Shown here: positions 1 to 7,494 of the stretch, in pieces
How the letters are laid out: each line of letters begins with the position of its first letter
Position numbering within the stretch: position 1 is the stretch's first letter
Assembly: GCF_000717185.1 (NCBI RefSeq)
Contig: NZ_JNYE01000077.1
Location: 1 to 36,838 of the forward strand
Length of the DNA stretch: 36,838 bases
Direction of reading: 5' to 3'
Source: Kitasatospora phosalacinea
Lineage (GTDB): Bacteria > Actinomycetota > Actinomycetes > Streptomycetales > Streptomycetaceae
The notes under the pieces: model-generated
What the model saw: only the letters and a program-made list of their open reading frames with translations
Database searches by the model: none
Told to the model about the DNA's origin: nothing
Made by a program: the position numbers and the translations under genes

Positions 1-13
1 GGCGGGGCCCGGG

Positions 14-1651
14 TCAGGGGCGGGCGGCGGGGTCGAGCGGGGCGACGGTCCCGGCGGCGCTGCGGTCGCGGTAGGCGGCGAAGTGCGGGACGAGCATCCG
101 GCGCTGGGTCTTGCCGGTGTGGGTGCGGGGGATGACGTCCTGCCCCCACAGCACGACCTTGGGGCGGTTGCGCACCGGCAGGTCCTGGACGGTCTTCATC
201 AGCCGGTCCTGGACGCCGGCCATGTCCTCGGTGTCGACGACCAGGCCGACCTCCTCGCCGTAGGTCTGGTGGGGGTAGCCCACCGCGACGACGCGCCCGG
301 CGAGTTCGGGCAGTTCGGCGAGGATCGCGGACTCGACGGCGGTCGGGCTGACCTTGTCGCCGGAGCGGATGATCAGGTCCTTGATCCGGTCGGTGACGAA
401 GAAGTACTTCCGCCCGCCCTCGGCCAGGTAGTAGCCCTCGTCGCCGGAGTGCAGCCAGCCGTCGCGGAAGGCCTTGGCGGTCTCGTCCGGCTTGCGGTGG
501 TAGCCGAGGGAGAGGCTGGGGCCGGTGATGCGCAGTTCGCCGAGTTCGCCGGGGTCGGCCTCGGTGCCGTCGGGGCGGACGACGGAGACCCGGGCGCCGT
601 CCAGGGGGTAGCCGACGCAGGGGGTGTCGCGGTCGAACATCATCGCGGAGCGGACGGGGTCGGGGTCGGTGGCGGGCAGGATGGTGGCGAAGTTGGTGTA
701 CTCCGACAGGCCCCAGGCGTGCGCCAGCCGCAGGCCGGACTGCTCCTCGAACTCGCGGGCGAGGGCGGAGGGCAGCGGCGCCGCCGACACGAAGATCCAC
801 TTCAGGTCGGGCACGGCGGCCCTGGTCACCCGGGTGCGCAGCAGCAGCTGGAGCATGCTCGGCACCATGCTGGTGACGGTGACGCGCTCCCCGGCGACCA
901 CCCCGGCCCAGGAGAACGGGTCCATCCGGTCGGTCATCACCAGGTGCCCGGAGGAGAGCAGGCAGGTCATCATGCCGAAGCCGACGGCGTGCGCGTGGTA
1001 GAAGGGCATCACCGAGTACTGCACGGGGTGGTCGATGCCCAGCGCCTTGACCATGCTCCAGGCGTTGGCGACCAGGTTGCGGTGCATCTGCACCACGCCC
1101 TTGGGGAACGCGGTGGTGCCGGAGGTGTACAGGATGATGGCGGGGTTGTCGCCGTTGACCGCGACCGGCCGGGGCGCGCCGCCGGGGGCGGGGGCGACGC
1201 CCTCGGGGGCGACGTCCTCCAGCAGCCGGACGCGGCGGCCCCGGCGCAGCTCGTCCCCCCGCTCCAGGCCGGTCTCCCGGTCGGTGAGGACCAGCACCGG
1301 GTTGGCGTCGCCCAGCACGTACTCCATCTCGGCGACCGAGTAGGCGGGGTTGAGCGGCACCACGACCGCGCCGATGCTCATCGCGGCGAGGTAGAAGACC
1401 GGCACCTCGATCCGGTTGCGCATCAGGGTGGCGACCCGGTCGCCGGGCACCACGCCCTCGCCCTGGAGGTAGGCGGCCCAGGCGTCGATCGCGGCCAGGT
1501 AGGCGCCGTAGTCGAGCGAGGTGCCGCGCTCGGTGCCGCGGTAGAAGGTGATCGCGGGCCGGGTCGGGTCGGGCTGGGCGCGGACGGCGTCCAGGAGTTC
1601 GGGGAAGGTGTGCACGGGCTGGATCAGGTCGCGGGAGAACACGGGCGTCAT
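14..1651 (-). CDS. Acyl-CoA ligase-like AMP-dependent synthetase
   Basis: A 545-aa member of the ANL adenylating superfamily, which activates a carboxylate as an acyl-AMP and passes it to CoA or a carrier protein. Seen: the phosphate-binding loop YTSGTTAFPKG (175-185), AWGLSE (312-317), LHSGDEG (400-406), the hinge motif DRIKDLII...GDKVSP (421-436), and PRTHTGKTQRR (508-518) whose Lys514 is the expected catalytic lysine. The set is complete, and the hinge is of the acyl-CoA-synthetase type rather than the NRPS type. The ATG at 1651 is chosen because it follows the oxidase stop by 13 bp and begins the normal N-terminus; an in-frame extension to 1732 would overlap the oxidase. It is the last operon gene inside the window. 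Inference: it activates an acid intermediate or substrate of the diaminopropionate pathway. No carrier protein is visible, but one could lie beyond the left edge. Substrate unknown. Confidence 0.85.
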   Translation of the reverse strand: MTPVFSRDLIQPVHTFPELLDAVRAQPDPTRPAITFYRGTERGTSLDYGAYLAAIDAWAAYLQGEGVVPGDRVATLMRNRIEVPVFYLAAMSIGAVVVPLNPAYSVAEMEYVLGDANPVLVLTDRETGLERGDELRRGRRVRLLEDVAPEGVAPAPGGAPRPVAVNGDNPAIILYTSGTTAFPKGVVQMHRNLVANAWSMVKALGIDHPVQYSVMPFYHAHAVGFGMMTCLLSSGHLVMTDRMDPFSWAGVVAGERVTVTSMVPSMLQLLLRTRVTRAAVPDLKWIFVSAAPLPSALAREFEEQSGLRLAHAWGLSEYTNFATILPATDPDPVRSAMMFDRDTPCVGYPLDGARVSVVRPDGTEADPGELGELRITGPSLSLGYHRKPDETAKAFRDGWLHSGDEGYYLAEGGRKYFFVTDRIKDLIIRSGDKVSPTAVESAILAELPELAGRVVAVGYPHQTYGEEVGLVVDTEDMAGVQDRLMKTVQDLPVRNRPKVVLWGQDVIPRTHTGKTQRRMLVPHFAAYRDRSAAGTVAPLDPAARP

Positions 1652-1664
1652 CGCCTCGCTTTCG

Positions 1665-2618
1665 CTAGTGGGTGGTTCCGAGGAGGTCGGCCGCGTCCGT
1701 GGCGCACCCCCAGGAGAGGGTGAAACCGGCACCGCCGTGCCCGTAGTTGTGGACCAGGCCGGGGATGTACGGGTCGCGTTCGACCCGGACGGTGCCGCGC
1801 GCCGGGCGGAAGCCCACCCGGACCTCCAGCACCCGGGCGTCCGCGACGGCGGGCACCAGCCGGGCGCAGCGGGCCAGGATGTCGGCGACGGTCTCGTCCG
1901 GGACGGCGGTGGCCACCAGCCCGGGGTCGGCGGTGCCGCCGAGGACGGCGTCGTGCTCGCGCTCGACCACGTAGGTGGGGCGGCGCGGGTCGCCGTCGTC
2001 GATCCAGCAGCCGTGCAGGCCTTCGGGTTTGGCGCAGCGCAGCACCACTCCGCGGACGAGCGACAGGCTGCGGTCCCCGGCCAGTGCGGCGCTGCCGTAG
2101 CCGGTGCAGTTGACCACCCCGCCGGTGCGGGCGACCTCCGCGGCCAGGTCGGAGACCTGGCGGTGCTCGATCCGGCCGCCGCGGGCCGCGAAGCGCTCGG
2201 CGAGGTGGGCCAGGTAGCGGGCGGCGTCGGCGACCGGGACGGGCACGGCCCAGGCGGAGGCGTACCCGGGCGGGCAGTCGGCCGGGCGGGCGCGGTGCCG
2301 TTCGGGCAGCTCCCGCGTCCACCAGGGGGCTTCGGTGGCGGCGGGGAAGAACTCGGTGAGGGTGCGCACCCGCACGCCGCTGGCCGCGGGGTCGGCGGCG
2401 AGGGCGGTGAGCCGGTGCAGGGCGGTGGTGGCGCGCCGCAGGTAGAGCGGGTCGGGGCGCTGGAAGAACGGGTGCCAGATCGCGGCGGCGACCACCGAGG
2501 TGGTGTGGTGCGGCAGTTCGGGGGTGAGCAGGGTGACGGCGCGGCCGCGGTCCTGGAGTTCCAGGGCCGTGGTGAGGCCGGTGACGCCGCCGCCGACCAC
2601 CGTGACGGGTGCGGTCAC
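1665..2618 (-). CDS. D-amino acid oxidase-like FAD enzyme
   Basis: A 317-aa flavoenzyme of the D-amino-acid oxidase (DAO) family, which oxidises amino acids to imino acids with FAD and oxygen. Seen: an N-terminal dinucleotide fold VTVVGGGVTGL (about 5-15) and the C-terminal DAO signature HNYGHGGAGFTLSWGCA (290-306). The preceding VRVERD holds an arginine (about 278) that matches the carboxylate-binding Arg of animal DAO. The length is close to that of typical DAOs. The GTG start overlaps the stop of the upstream PLP enzyme by 4 bp (GTGA), which suggests translational coupling. Inference: it oxidises an amine or amino-acid intermediate of this cluster, perhaps to a keto acid for the ligase encoded next. 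Whether it acts on D- or L-configured or glycine-type substrates cannot be read from the sequence. Confidence 0.85.
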   Translation of the reverse strand: MTAPVTVVGGGVTGLTTALELQDRGRAVTLLTPELPHHTTSVVAAAIWHPFFQRPDPLYLRRATTALHRLTALAADPAASGVRVRTLTEFFPAATEAPWWTRELPERHRARPADCPPGYASAWAVPVPVADAARYLAHLAERFAARGGRIEHRQVSDLAAEVARTGGVVNCTGYGSAALAGDRSLSLVRGVVLRCAKPEGLHGCWIDDGDPRRPTYVVEREHDAVLGGTADPGLVATAVPDETVADILARCARLVPAVADARVLEVRVGFRPARGTVRVERDPYIPGLVHNYGHGGAGFTLSWGCATDAADLLGTTH

Positions 2619-3823
2619 CGCTGGGCCTCCGGCGGTGCGGCGGGCCACGGGTCGGGGTCCTTGAGGCCGGTGCCGGTCAGCAGCAGCACCGCCGAGTCGC
2701 CCTCCCGGACGGCGCCCTCCCGGCGCAGCCGGGCCAGTGCCGCGTAGCCCGCCGCCGTGGACGGCTCGACCCACAGGCCGAAGCGCCGCGCCAACTCGCC
2801 CGCCGCCCACCGGATCTCCTCCTCGGCGACGGCCGCGGCCAGCCCGTCGGAGCGCAGCAGCGCCCGGACGGCGGCCAGGTGGTCGCGCGGGCGGGAGACC
2901 GCGATGCTGTCGGCCGCGGTGGCGGGGGCGACGGGCACCGGCTCGCGGTCGACCCACCCGCCGCGGGCCAGCGCGGCCGCCCAGCTGCGCCGGATGCTGT
3001 CGGAGGAGGCGGCCTGGGCGGCGACCAGCCGGGGCACGCCGGGCAGCAGCCCGAGGTCGGCGAGTTCGGCGAAGCCCGCGCCGATGCCGCTGAGGATGTT
3101 GCCGTCCCCGCAGGGGACGACCACCCAGTCCGGCACCTCCCAGCCGAGGGCCTCGGCGATCTCCAGGGCGCAGGTCTTCTTGCCCTCCCGGGTGTACGGG
3201 TTGACGCCGGTGTTGCGGCAGTACAGGCCGTGTTCGCGGGCGTGCGCGACGGCCCGGTCGAAGGCCTCGTCGTAGCTGCCGTCGACGGTGCGCAGTTCGG
3301 CGCCGTACGCGCGGATCTGGGTGAGCTTGGCGGGGGGCGCGGCGGCGGGCACGAAGACGGTGGCGCGCAGGCCCTGGGCGGCGGCGATGCAGGCCATCGA
3401 GGCGCCCGCGTTGCCGGTGGAGGCGGCGACCACCTCGCGGTGGCCGTGGGCGCGGGCGACGGCGAGCGCGACCTCGGTGGCCCGGTCCTTGAGCGAGCCG
3501 CTGGGGTTGCGGGTCTCGTCCTTGGCGCGCAGCCGGACGCCGTCCAGGGCGGTGCCCAGGTCGAGCAGCGGGGTGCCGCCGACCTGCAGTCCGCTGCCGT
3601 GCTCGCGGCGGGCGGGCAGCAGCGCCTGGTAGCGCCACAGGTCGCGGCCCGTCAGCGAGTCGAGGAACTCCCGTGCGGTGGGCGGCGGTTCGGTGACCGC
3701 CCGCCGGTTGGGCGCGGGTTCGCAGTCGCAGGCCGCCGCGCCGCCGGCCCCGCCCGCGGGCCGGTCGCACAGGCAGCAGCGCAGCACCGTCCGCCGCTCC
3801 AGCGGGAGCTGGCGGACCGTCAC
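2615..3823 (-). CDS. Threonine synthase-like PLP enzyme
   Basis: A 402-aa fold-type II PLP enzyme closest in appearance to threonine synthase, which converts O-phosphohomoserine to threonine. Seen: the PLP lysine in NPSGSLKDRA (Lys112), the phosphate loop STGNAG (135-140), PCGDGN-type glycine-rich binding, and a C-terminal LLLTGTGLKD. Residues 16-34 hold a cysteine cluster (CCLCD...CDC) like the zinc-ribbon N-terminus of some bacterial threonine synthases. Start: the GTG at 3823 forms a GTGA overlap with the carbamoyltransferase stop. Primary threonine synthases normally sit with hom and thrB, so placement inside a diaminopropionate operon points to a secondary-metabolic beta- or gamma-replacement or elimination on a phosphorylated or carbamoylated amino acid. 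That role is inference; the true substrate is unknown. Confidence 0.82.
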   Translation of the reverse strand: MTVRQLPLERRTVLRCCLCDRPAGGAGGAAACDCEPAPNRRAVTEPPPTAREFLDSLTGRDLWRYQALLPARREHGSGLQVGGTPLLDLGTALDGVRLRAKDETRNPSGSLKDRATEVALAVARAHGHREVVAASTGNAGASMACIAAAQGLRATVFVPAAAPPAKLTQIRAYGAELRTVDGSYDEAFDRAVAHAREHGLYCRNTGVNPYTREGKKTCALEIAEALGWEVPDWVVVPCGDGNILSGIGAGFAELADLGLLPGVPRLVAAQAASSDSIRRSWAAALARGGWVDREPVPVAPATAADSIAVSRPRDHLAAVRALLRSDGLAAAVAEEEIRWAAGELARRFGLWVEPSTAAGYAALARLRREGAVREGDSAVLLLTGTGLKDPDPWPAAPPEAQR

Positions 3824-4881
3824 GGCATTCCCGCCGGGTTCATCAGCCGGGTCATCACGGCGTTCTGCGCGTGCAGCCGGTTGGCGGCCTGCCGGAAGAC
3901 CAGCGAGCCGGGGCCGTCGATCACCGCGTCGGTGACCTCCTGGTCCCGGTCGGCGGGCAGGCAGTGCAGGTACGCGGCACCGGGGGCGGCCAGCGACATC
4001 GCCCGCTCGTCGACCCGCCAGTCGCGGTGCTTGTCGAACAGCGCGGTCATGCCCGCCTCGTCGACGGTGCCGGAGCGGTCGGCGGGCAGCATGTCCAGGC
4101 TGCACCAGGACTTGGCGTACACCAGCTCGGAGCCGGTCAGGCCGTCCTCGAAGTCGTGGGTGAGCCGGATCGTGGCGTCCGACTCGGTGGCGAAGCCCTG
4201 CGCGGCGGCCATCACCTCGGGGTCGAGCTCGAAGCCGGGCGGGTGGGCGAGGGTGATCTCCATGCCGAGCTTGGCGGCCGACAGCAGGGCGCTCTGCGGC
4301 ACCGCCACCGGCTTGTGCCAACTGCCGGAGTACGCCCAGCTGATGGTGAGCTTGCGGCCGCGCAGGTCGCCGCCGGTGTGCTCGTGCATGGTCATCGCGT
4401 CGGCCAGCGCCTGGCAGGGGTGGAAGCGGTCGCACTCCATGTTGATGACCGGGATGTCGGCGTGCTTCGCGAACTCGTGGATGAAGCGGTTCGCGCCGCC
4501 GTACACCCAGCCCGCCGGTTCGCCGTACATCCGGATCGCGATCGCGTCGCCGTACTGGGAGAGCACCCGGGCGACGTCGGAGACCCGCTCGGTGGCGTAC
4601 GGGATCTCCTGGCCGGGCAGCGCCGGGGTGTAGATGCCGTTCGCCGGGTCGAGGTGGACGGCGTGGCCGCCGAGCTTCTCCAGGCCGGTGTGGAAGCTGC
4701 TGCGGGTGCGCAGCGACTGGTTGAAGAACATGAAGTAGACGGCCCGGCCGTCCAGCAGGACCCGCTTGTCCTGCTGCGGCAGGGACTTGAGCCGCAGGGC
4801 GGCCTCCAGCAGGGCGCGGTACTCGGTGCCGGGCATGGTCAGGTCGACGTCGATCCAGCCGGGGGTGCCGGTGTCGGTCAT
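3820..4881 (-). CDS. N-acetylornithine carbamoyltransferase-like enzyme
   Basis: A 353-aa carbamoyltransferase that would transfer carbamoyl from carbamoyl phosphate to an amine. Seen: carbamoyl-phosphate motif FFNQSLRTRSSF (52-63), HPCQ (154-157), YAKSW (255-259) and HCLP (306-309). The sequence around these motifs follows the N-acetyl/N-succinylornithine branch rather than standard ArgF; for example it has SLRTR in place of STRTR and the YAKSW segment. The ATG at 4881 is preceded by GAGGAG at good spacing. It follows a 155-bp gap, the longest inside the operon, in which no further gene was seen. Family precedent: in viomycin-type pathways a carbamoyltransferase (VioL) carbamoylates the beta-amine of a diaminopropionate residue. 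Inference: the acceptor here is diaminopropionate or a derivative, giving a ureido-alanine. An arginine-pathway role is less likely without arg neighbours. Confidence 0.85.
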   Translation of the reverse strand: MTDTGTPGWIDVDLTMPGTEYRALLEAALRLKSLPQQDKRVLLDGRAVYFMFFNQSLRTRSSFHTGLEKLGGHAVHLDPANGIYTPALPGQEIPYATERVSDVARVLSQYGDAIAIRMYGEPAGWVYGGANRFIHEFAKHADIPVINMECDRFHPCQALADAMTMHEHTGGDLRGRKLTISWAYSGSWHKPVAVPQSALLSAAKLGMEITLAHPPGFELDPEVMAAAQGFATESDATIRLTHDFEDGLTGSELVYAKSWCSLDMLPADRSGTVDEAGMTALFDKHRDWRVDERAMSLAAPGAAYLHCLPADRDQEVTDAVIDGPGSLVFRQAANRLHAQNAVMTRLMNPAGMP

Positions 4882-5036
4882 GGTGGGGTGCTCCTCATGG
4901 CTCTGGCGGGCCCCGGCCGGTCGCGGCGGGGGCCTGGCGCGGTTCGCGGGTGGTGAGGGCGGCGGGCGGGGGCGCCCGCGGGCGGCGCGACCGGGCTCCG
5001 ACACGGCCGGTCGCCGCCGTTCGAACCCTGCGGGGC

Positions 5037-6023
5037 TCAGCTCCGGTGCGGTTCGAGGGTGGTGAGGTCGACGAGCGAGGCCCCGTCGAGGACGGAGAGC
5101 CGGTCGGCGAACTGCTCGCCGGCCTCCAGTCCGAGGTCGCCGATCAGCTTGCGGCAGGCGGCGGAGGCGGCCAGGAACTGGCGGCGCAGCTCGGCCCGGT
5201 CGTGGCTCTCGTCGATGGCGGTGGCGGCCTGGCGGGGGGTCAGGCCGCGGGCGACCAGGTCCGCGTGGAGGCGGCCGAAGTCGGGGCGCAGGAAGTACCA
5301 CAGCACCTGGCGCAGGACGGACTCGACCAGGGCCCGGTCCCGCTGCACGACGGTGGGGATCCAGCCGTCGGCGAAGCGGTGGAAGAAGGCGTGGTGCCGG
5401 GCCTCGTCGGTGGCGTGCTCGGCCAGCATCCGGGTGACGGCCGGGTGGACGGTGTCGCCGCCGGCCTGCCGGAGGGTCGCGGTGATCAGGGTCTCGGTGA
5501 CGATGGCGCAGCAGATCACCGCGATCGGCCGCTTCTCCCGGGGCAGCCCGGCGACCAGCCGGGCGATGTCGCCGACCTCCCGGCCGGGCGTGCGTCCCAG
5601 CCGCAGGCCGGTGACCTGCTGGATGTGGGAGCGGAACTCCTCCATCATCAGGACGTGGTAGCCCTCGTCGGTGTAGACCTTGAGCAGGTCGGTGCGCATC
5701 TCGTCGGGGGTGCCGGGGAGTTCGAGGATCCGCTGGACGGCCCGGTTGACGATCTCCAGCTCCACCACCTCGGTCTTGGCGAGGTACTCGGCCAGCCGCC
5801 CGGCCCCGAGCTCCAGCGCGGCCCGCGGGCCGAGGGCGGCGACCAGCGGGTGCGCCGTGTACGGGGTGAGCGCCCGGTTGTACAGGACGTGCGAGTCCTG
5901 CCAGGCGGGGCCGGCCGGCTCCGGGTCGCGGACCCGCACCATCGCCTTCCCGTACCAGCGGTCCTCCCCCGCCGGCCCGGCGCCGGGGGGGACGACCCCG
6001 GCGCCGGGCGGTACGGGGCTCAT
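5037..6023 (-). CDS. AurF-type diiron N-oxygenase
   Basis: A 328-aa protein of the p-aminobenzoate N-oxygenase (AurF/CmlI) family, ferritin-like diiron enzymes that oxidise amines to hydroxylamine, nitroso or nitro groups. The seven AurF iron ligands can be placed: Glu in VVELE (88 or 90), the Glu120 and His123 pair in DEGYH, Glu177 in VTETL, and His203, Glu207 and His210 in EHATDEARHH. The first about 25 residues are Pro/Gly-rich and look disordered; Met28 is a possible alternative start. The ATG overlaps the stop of the upstream ligase gene (ATGA). AurF-like enzymes also occur in diazeniumdiolate (fragin/leudiazen type) and azomycin pathways. Inference: it N-oxygenates the side-chain amine of diaminopropionate or a later intermediate. 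The product class (nitro, hydroxylamine, N-nitroso) is not decidable here. Confidence 0.88.
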   Translation of the reverse strand: MSPVPPGAGVVPPGAGPAGEDRWYGKAMVRVRDPEPAGPAWQDSHVLYNRALTPYTAHPLVAALGPRAALELGAGRLAEYLAKTEVVELEIVNRAVQRILELPGTPDEMRTDLLKVYTDEGYHVLMMEEFRSHIQQVTGLRLGRTPGREVGDIARLVAGLPREKRPIAVICCAIVTETLITATLRQAGGDTVHPAVTRMLAEHATDEARHHAFFHRFADGWIPTVVQRDRALVESVLRQVLWYFLRPDFGRLHADLVARGLTPRQAATAIDESHDRAELRRQFLAASAACRKLIGDLGLEAGEQFADRLSVLDGASLVDLTTLEPHRS

Positions 6024-7489
6024 CCGCCGGCCTGCCGGGCGGCGGGGAGCGCGGCGGGGAGCCCGGCGGGGAGCGTGCCGGGGCGGGCGAACTCGGCGGT
6101 GCAGTCGCGCTCCGGGCCCAGGCCCAGGCCGATCACGGGCGCGCCGATCCGCTGCTCGACGTACTCCTTGAACGCCAGCATGGACGCCGGGACGCCGTCC
6201 AGCCCGGGCAGGCCCGCGACGGCGGCCCGCACCTGCTCGGCGTCGAAGACCGGCAGCACCTCGATCCGCTCGCTGCCGGGTTCGCCGGGGGCGGCCGCGG
6301 CGAGCTGCACCGGGACGCCGCCGTAGTGGCTGTCCCGGTAGTGGGCCAGGCAGTCGGTCTTGTTGAGGTAGACCACGTCCACGCCGTGCAGGGTGACCTG
6401 TTCGCGCAGCTGCTCCAGGTCGAGCAGGCCGATCCGGCGGGGCCGGCCGGTGCCGGAGCCGTACTCGCCGGTGAGCATCCGCAGCGCGGTGCCGACGTCG
6501 AGCGGGTCGGCGGAGCCGAGCAGCTGCTGCGGGTCGTGCTCGGCCTGCTCCTCGGTGCGGCCGCGGCCGGTGCGGCAGGCCTCGGCGAAGTACGCGGCGG
6601 AGCGTTCGGCGCCCAGTTCGGACGGGAAGGGGCCGTGGCCGACCCGGGAGACCACGGCCTTGGCGACGCCGATGGTGTGCCGGTGGTAGCGGGGCGGCAG
6701 GTCGCCGCCGACGTAGGCGTGGCCGGGCAGGGTGTGGCTGGAGGTGACGTACGGCTGGTCGCCCTGGACGACGTCGAGCATCAGCGACTGCGCGCCCTCG
6801 AACAGCACCCGGGCGCCGTCGGCGACCCTGCGGGCGAGGTGGGTGCGGTCGGTGGTGACCATCGGGCGCAGCGCCTCGGCGCTCTCCCGCATCGCGGCGA
6901 TCCGCTCGCGCTCGGCGGCCAGCCGCTCGCCCGCGTCGGCCTCCTCCTTGAGTTCCCGTTCGACGGCGGCCAGCATCAGGGCGGCCGTGCCCTCGGGGTC
7001 CTCCAGCAGGTCGCGCAGCTGCAGGTTGCAGCGGACGCCGTCGCGGGTGCGGGCGGCGCGGTCCGCGTAGCAGGGGCCGATGCCGTTGCCGGTGGTGCCG
7101 ATGGCGGCGCCGGTGCGCTGGTCGAGCAGGAAGTGCACGGGCTGGACGACGGCGCAGCGGTCGCTGATCCGCAGCCGGTCGGCGAGGTCGACGCCGACGG
7201 TGCGCAGCAGCGCGAGCTCGTCGCGGAGCTTGACCAGGTTGAGCACGCAGCCGGAGCCGATGTAGAGCTCGCAGCCGGGGTGGAAGACCGCGGACGGGAC
7301 CTGCTGCAGGACGACCCGGCCGGCCGGGGTGTCGATGGTGTGCCCGGCGTTGGCGCCGCCGTTGAAGCGGGCCACGACGTCGTAGTCGGGGGCGATCAGG
7401 TCGATGATCTTGGCCTTGCCCTCGTCGCCGTACTGGAGGCCCACCAGCACGTCGGAGTGGCCGGGTCGGCGGGCGGGGTCGGTGGTCAT
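6020..7489 (-). CDS. Adenylosuccinate synthetase paralogue (PurA-like)
   Basis: A 489-aa homologue of adenylosuccinate synthetase, which uses GTP to phosphorylate the 6-oxygen of IMP and adds aspartate. Seen: GDEGKAK (21-27; housekeeping form GDEGKGK), NAGHT (47-51), GTTGNGIGP (131-139; usually GTTGRGIGP), FEGAQ (230-234), aspartate loop GSGTGRPRRIG (344-354), guanine-type NKTD (376-379) and GPERD (458-462). It is longer than E. coli PurA (about 430 aa). About 35-45 extra residues (about 296-340) sit just before the aspartate loop, and there is an Ala/Pro-rich tail. The ATG at 7489 lies 5 bp after the sbnB stop; an in-frame GTG at 7500 is also possible. Catalytic residues look intact, so it is probably active. 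Its place inside the operon argues against a housekeeping copy: either self-resistance to an aspartate-analogue product or a repurposed Asp/amine-condensing ligase. Confidence 0.88.
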   Translation of the reverse strand: MTTDPARRPGHSDVLVGLQYGDEGKAKIIDLIAPDYDVVARFNGGANAGHTIDTPAGRVVLQQVPSAVFHPGCELYIGSGCVLNLVKLRDELALLRTVGVDLADRLRISDRCAVVQPVHFLLDQRTGAAIGTTGNGIGPCYADRAARTRDGVRCNLQLRDLLEDPEGTAALMLAAVERELKEEADAGERLAAERERIAAMRESAEALRPMVTTDRTHLARRVADGARVLFEGAQSLMLDVVQGDQPYVTSSHTLPGHAYVGGDLPPRYHRHTIGVAKAVVSRVGHGPFPSELGAERSAAYFAEACRTGRGRTEEQAEHDPQQLLGSADPLDVGTALRMLTGEYGSGTGRPRRIGLLDLEQLREQVTLHGVDVVYLNKTDCLAHYRDSHYGGVPVQLAAAAPGEPGSERIEVLPVFDAEQVRAAVAGLPGLDGVPASMLAFKEYVEQRIGAPVIGLGLGPERDCTAEFARPGTLPAGLPAALPAARQAGG

Positions 7490-7494
7490 CTCGG

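Noticed and set aside
14..4881. Arginine or threonine biosynthesis locus
   Set aside because: Although a carbamoyltransferase and a threonine-synthase-like gene are present, no other arg or thr gene is near and both are coupled to SbnA/SbnB and AurF-type genes.
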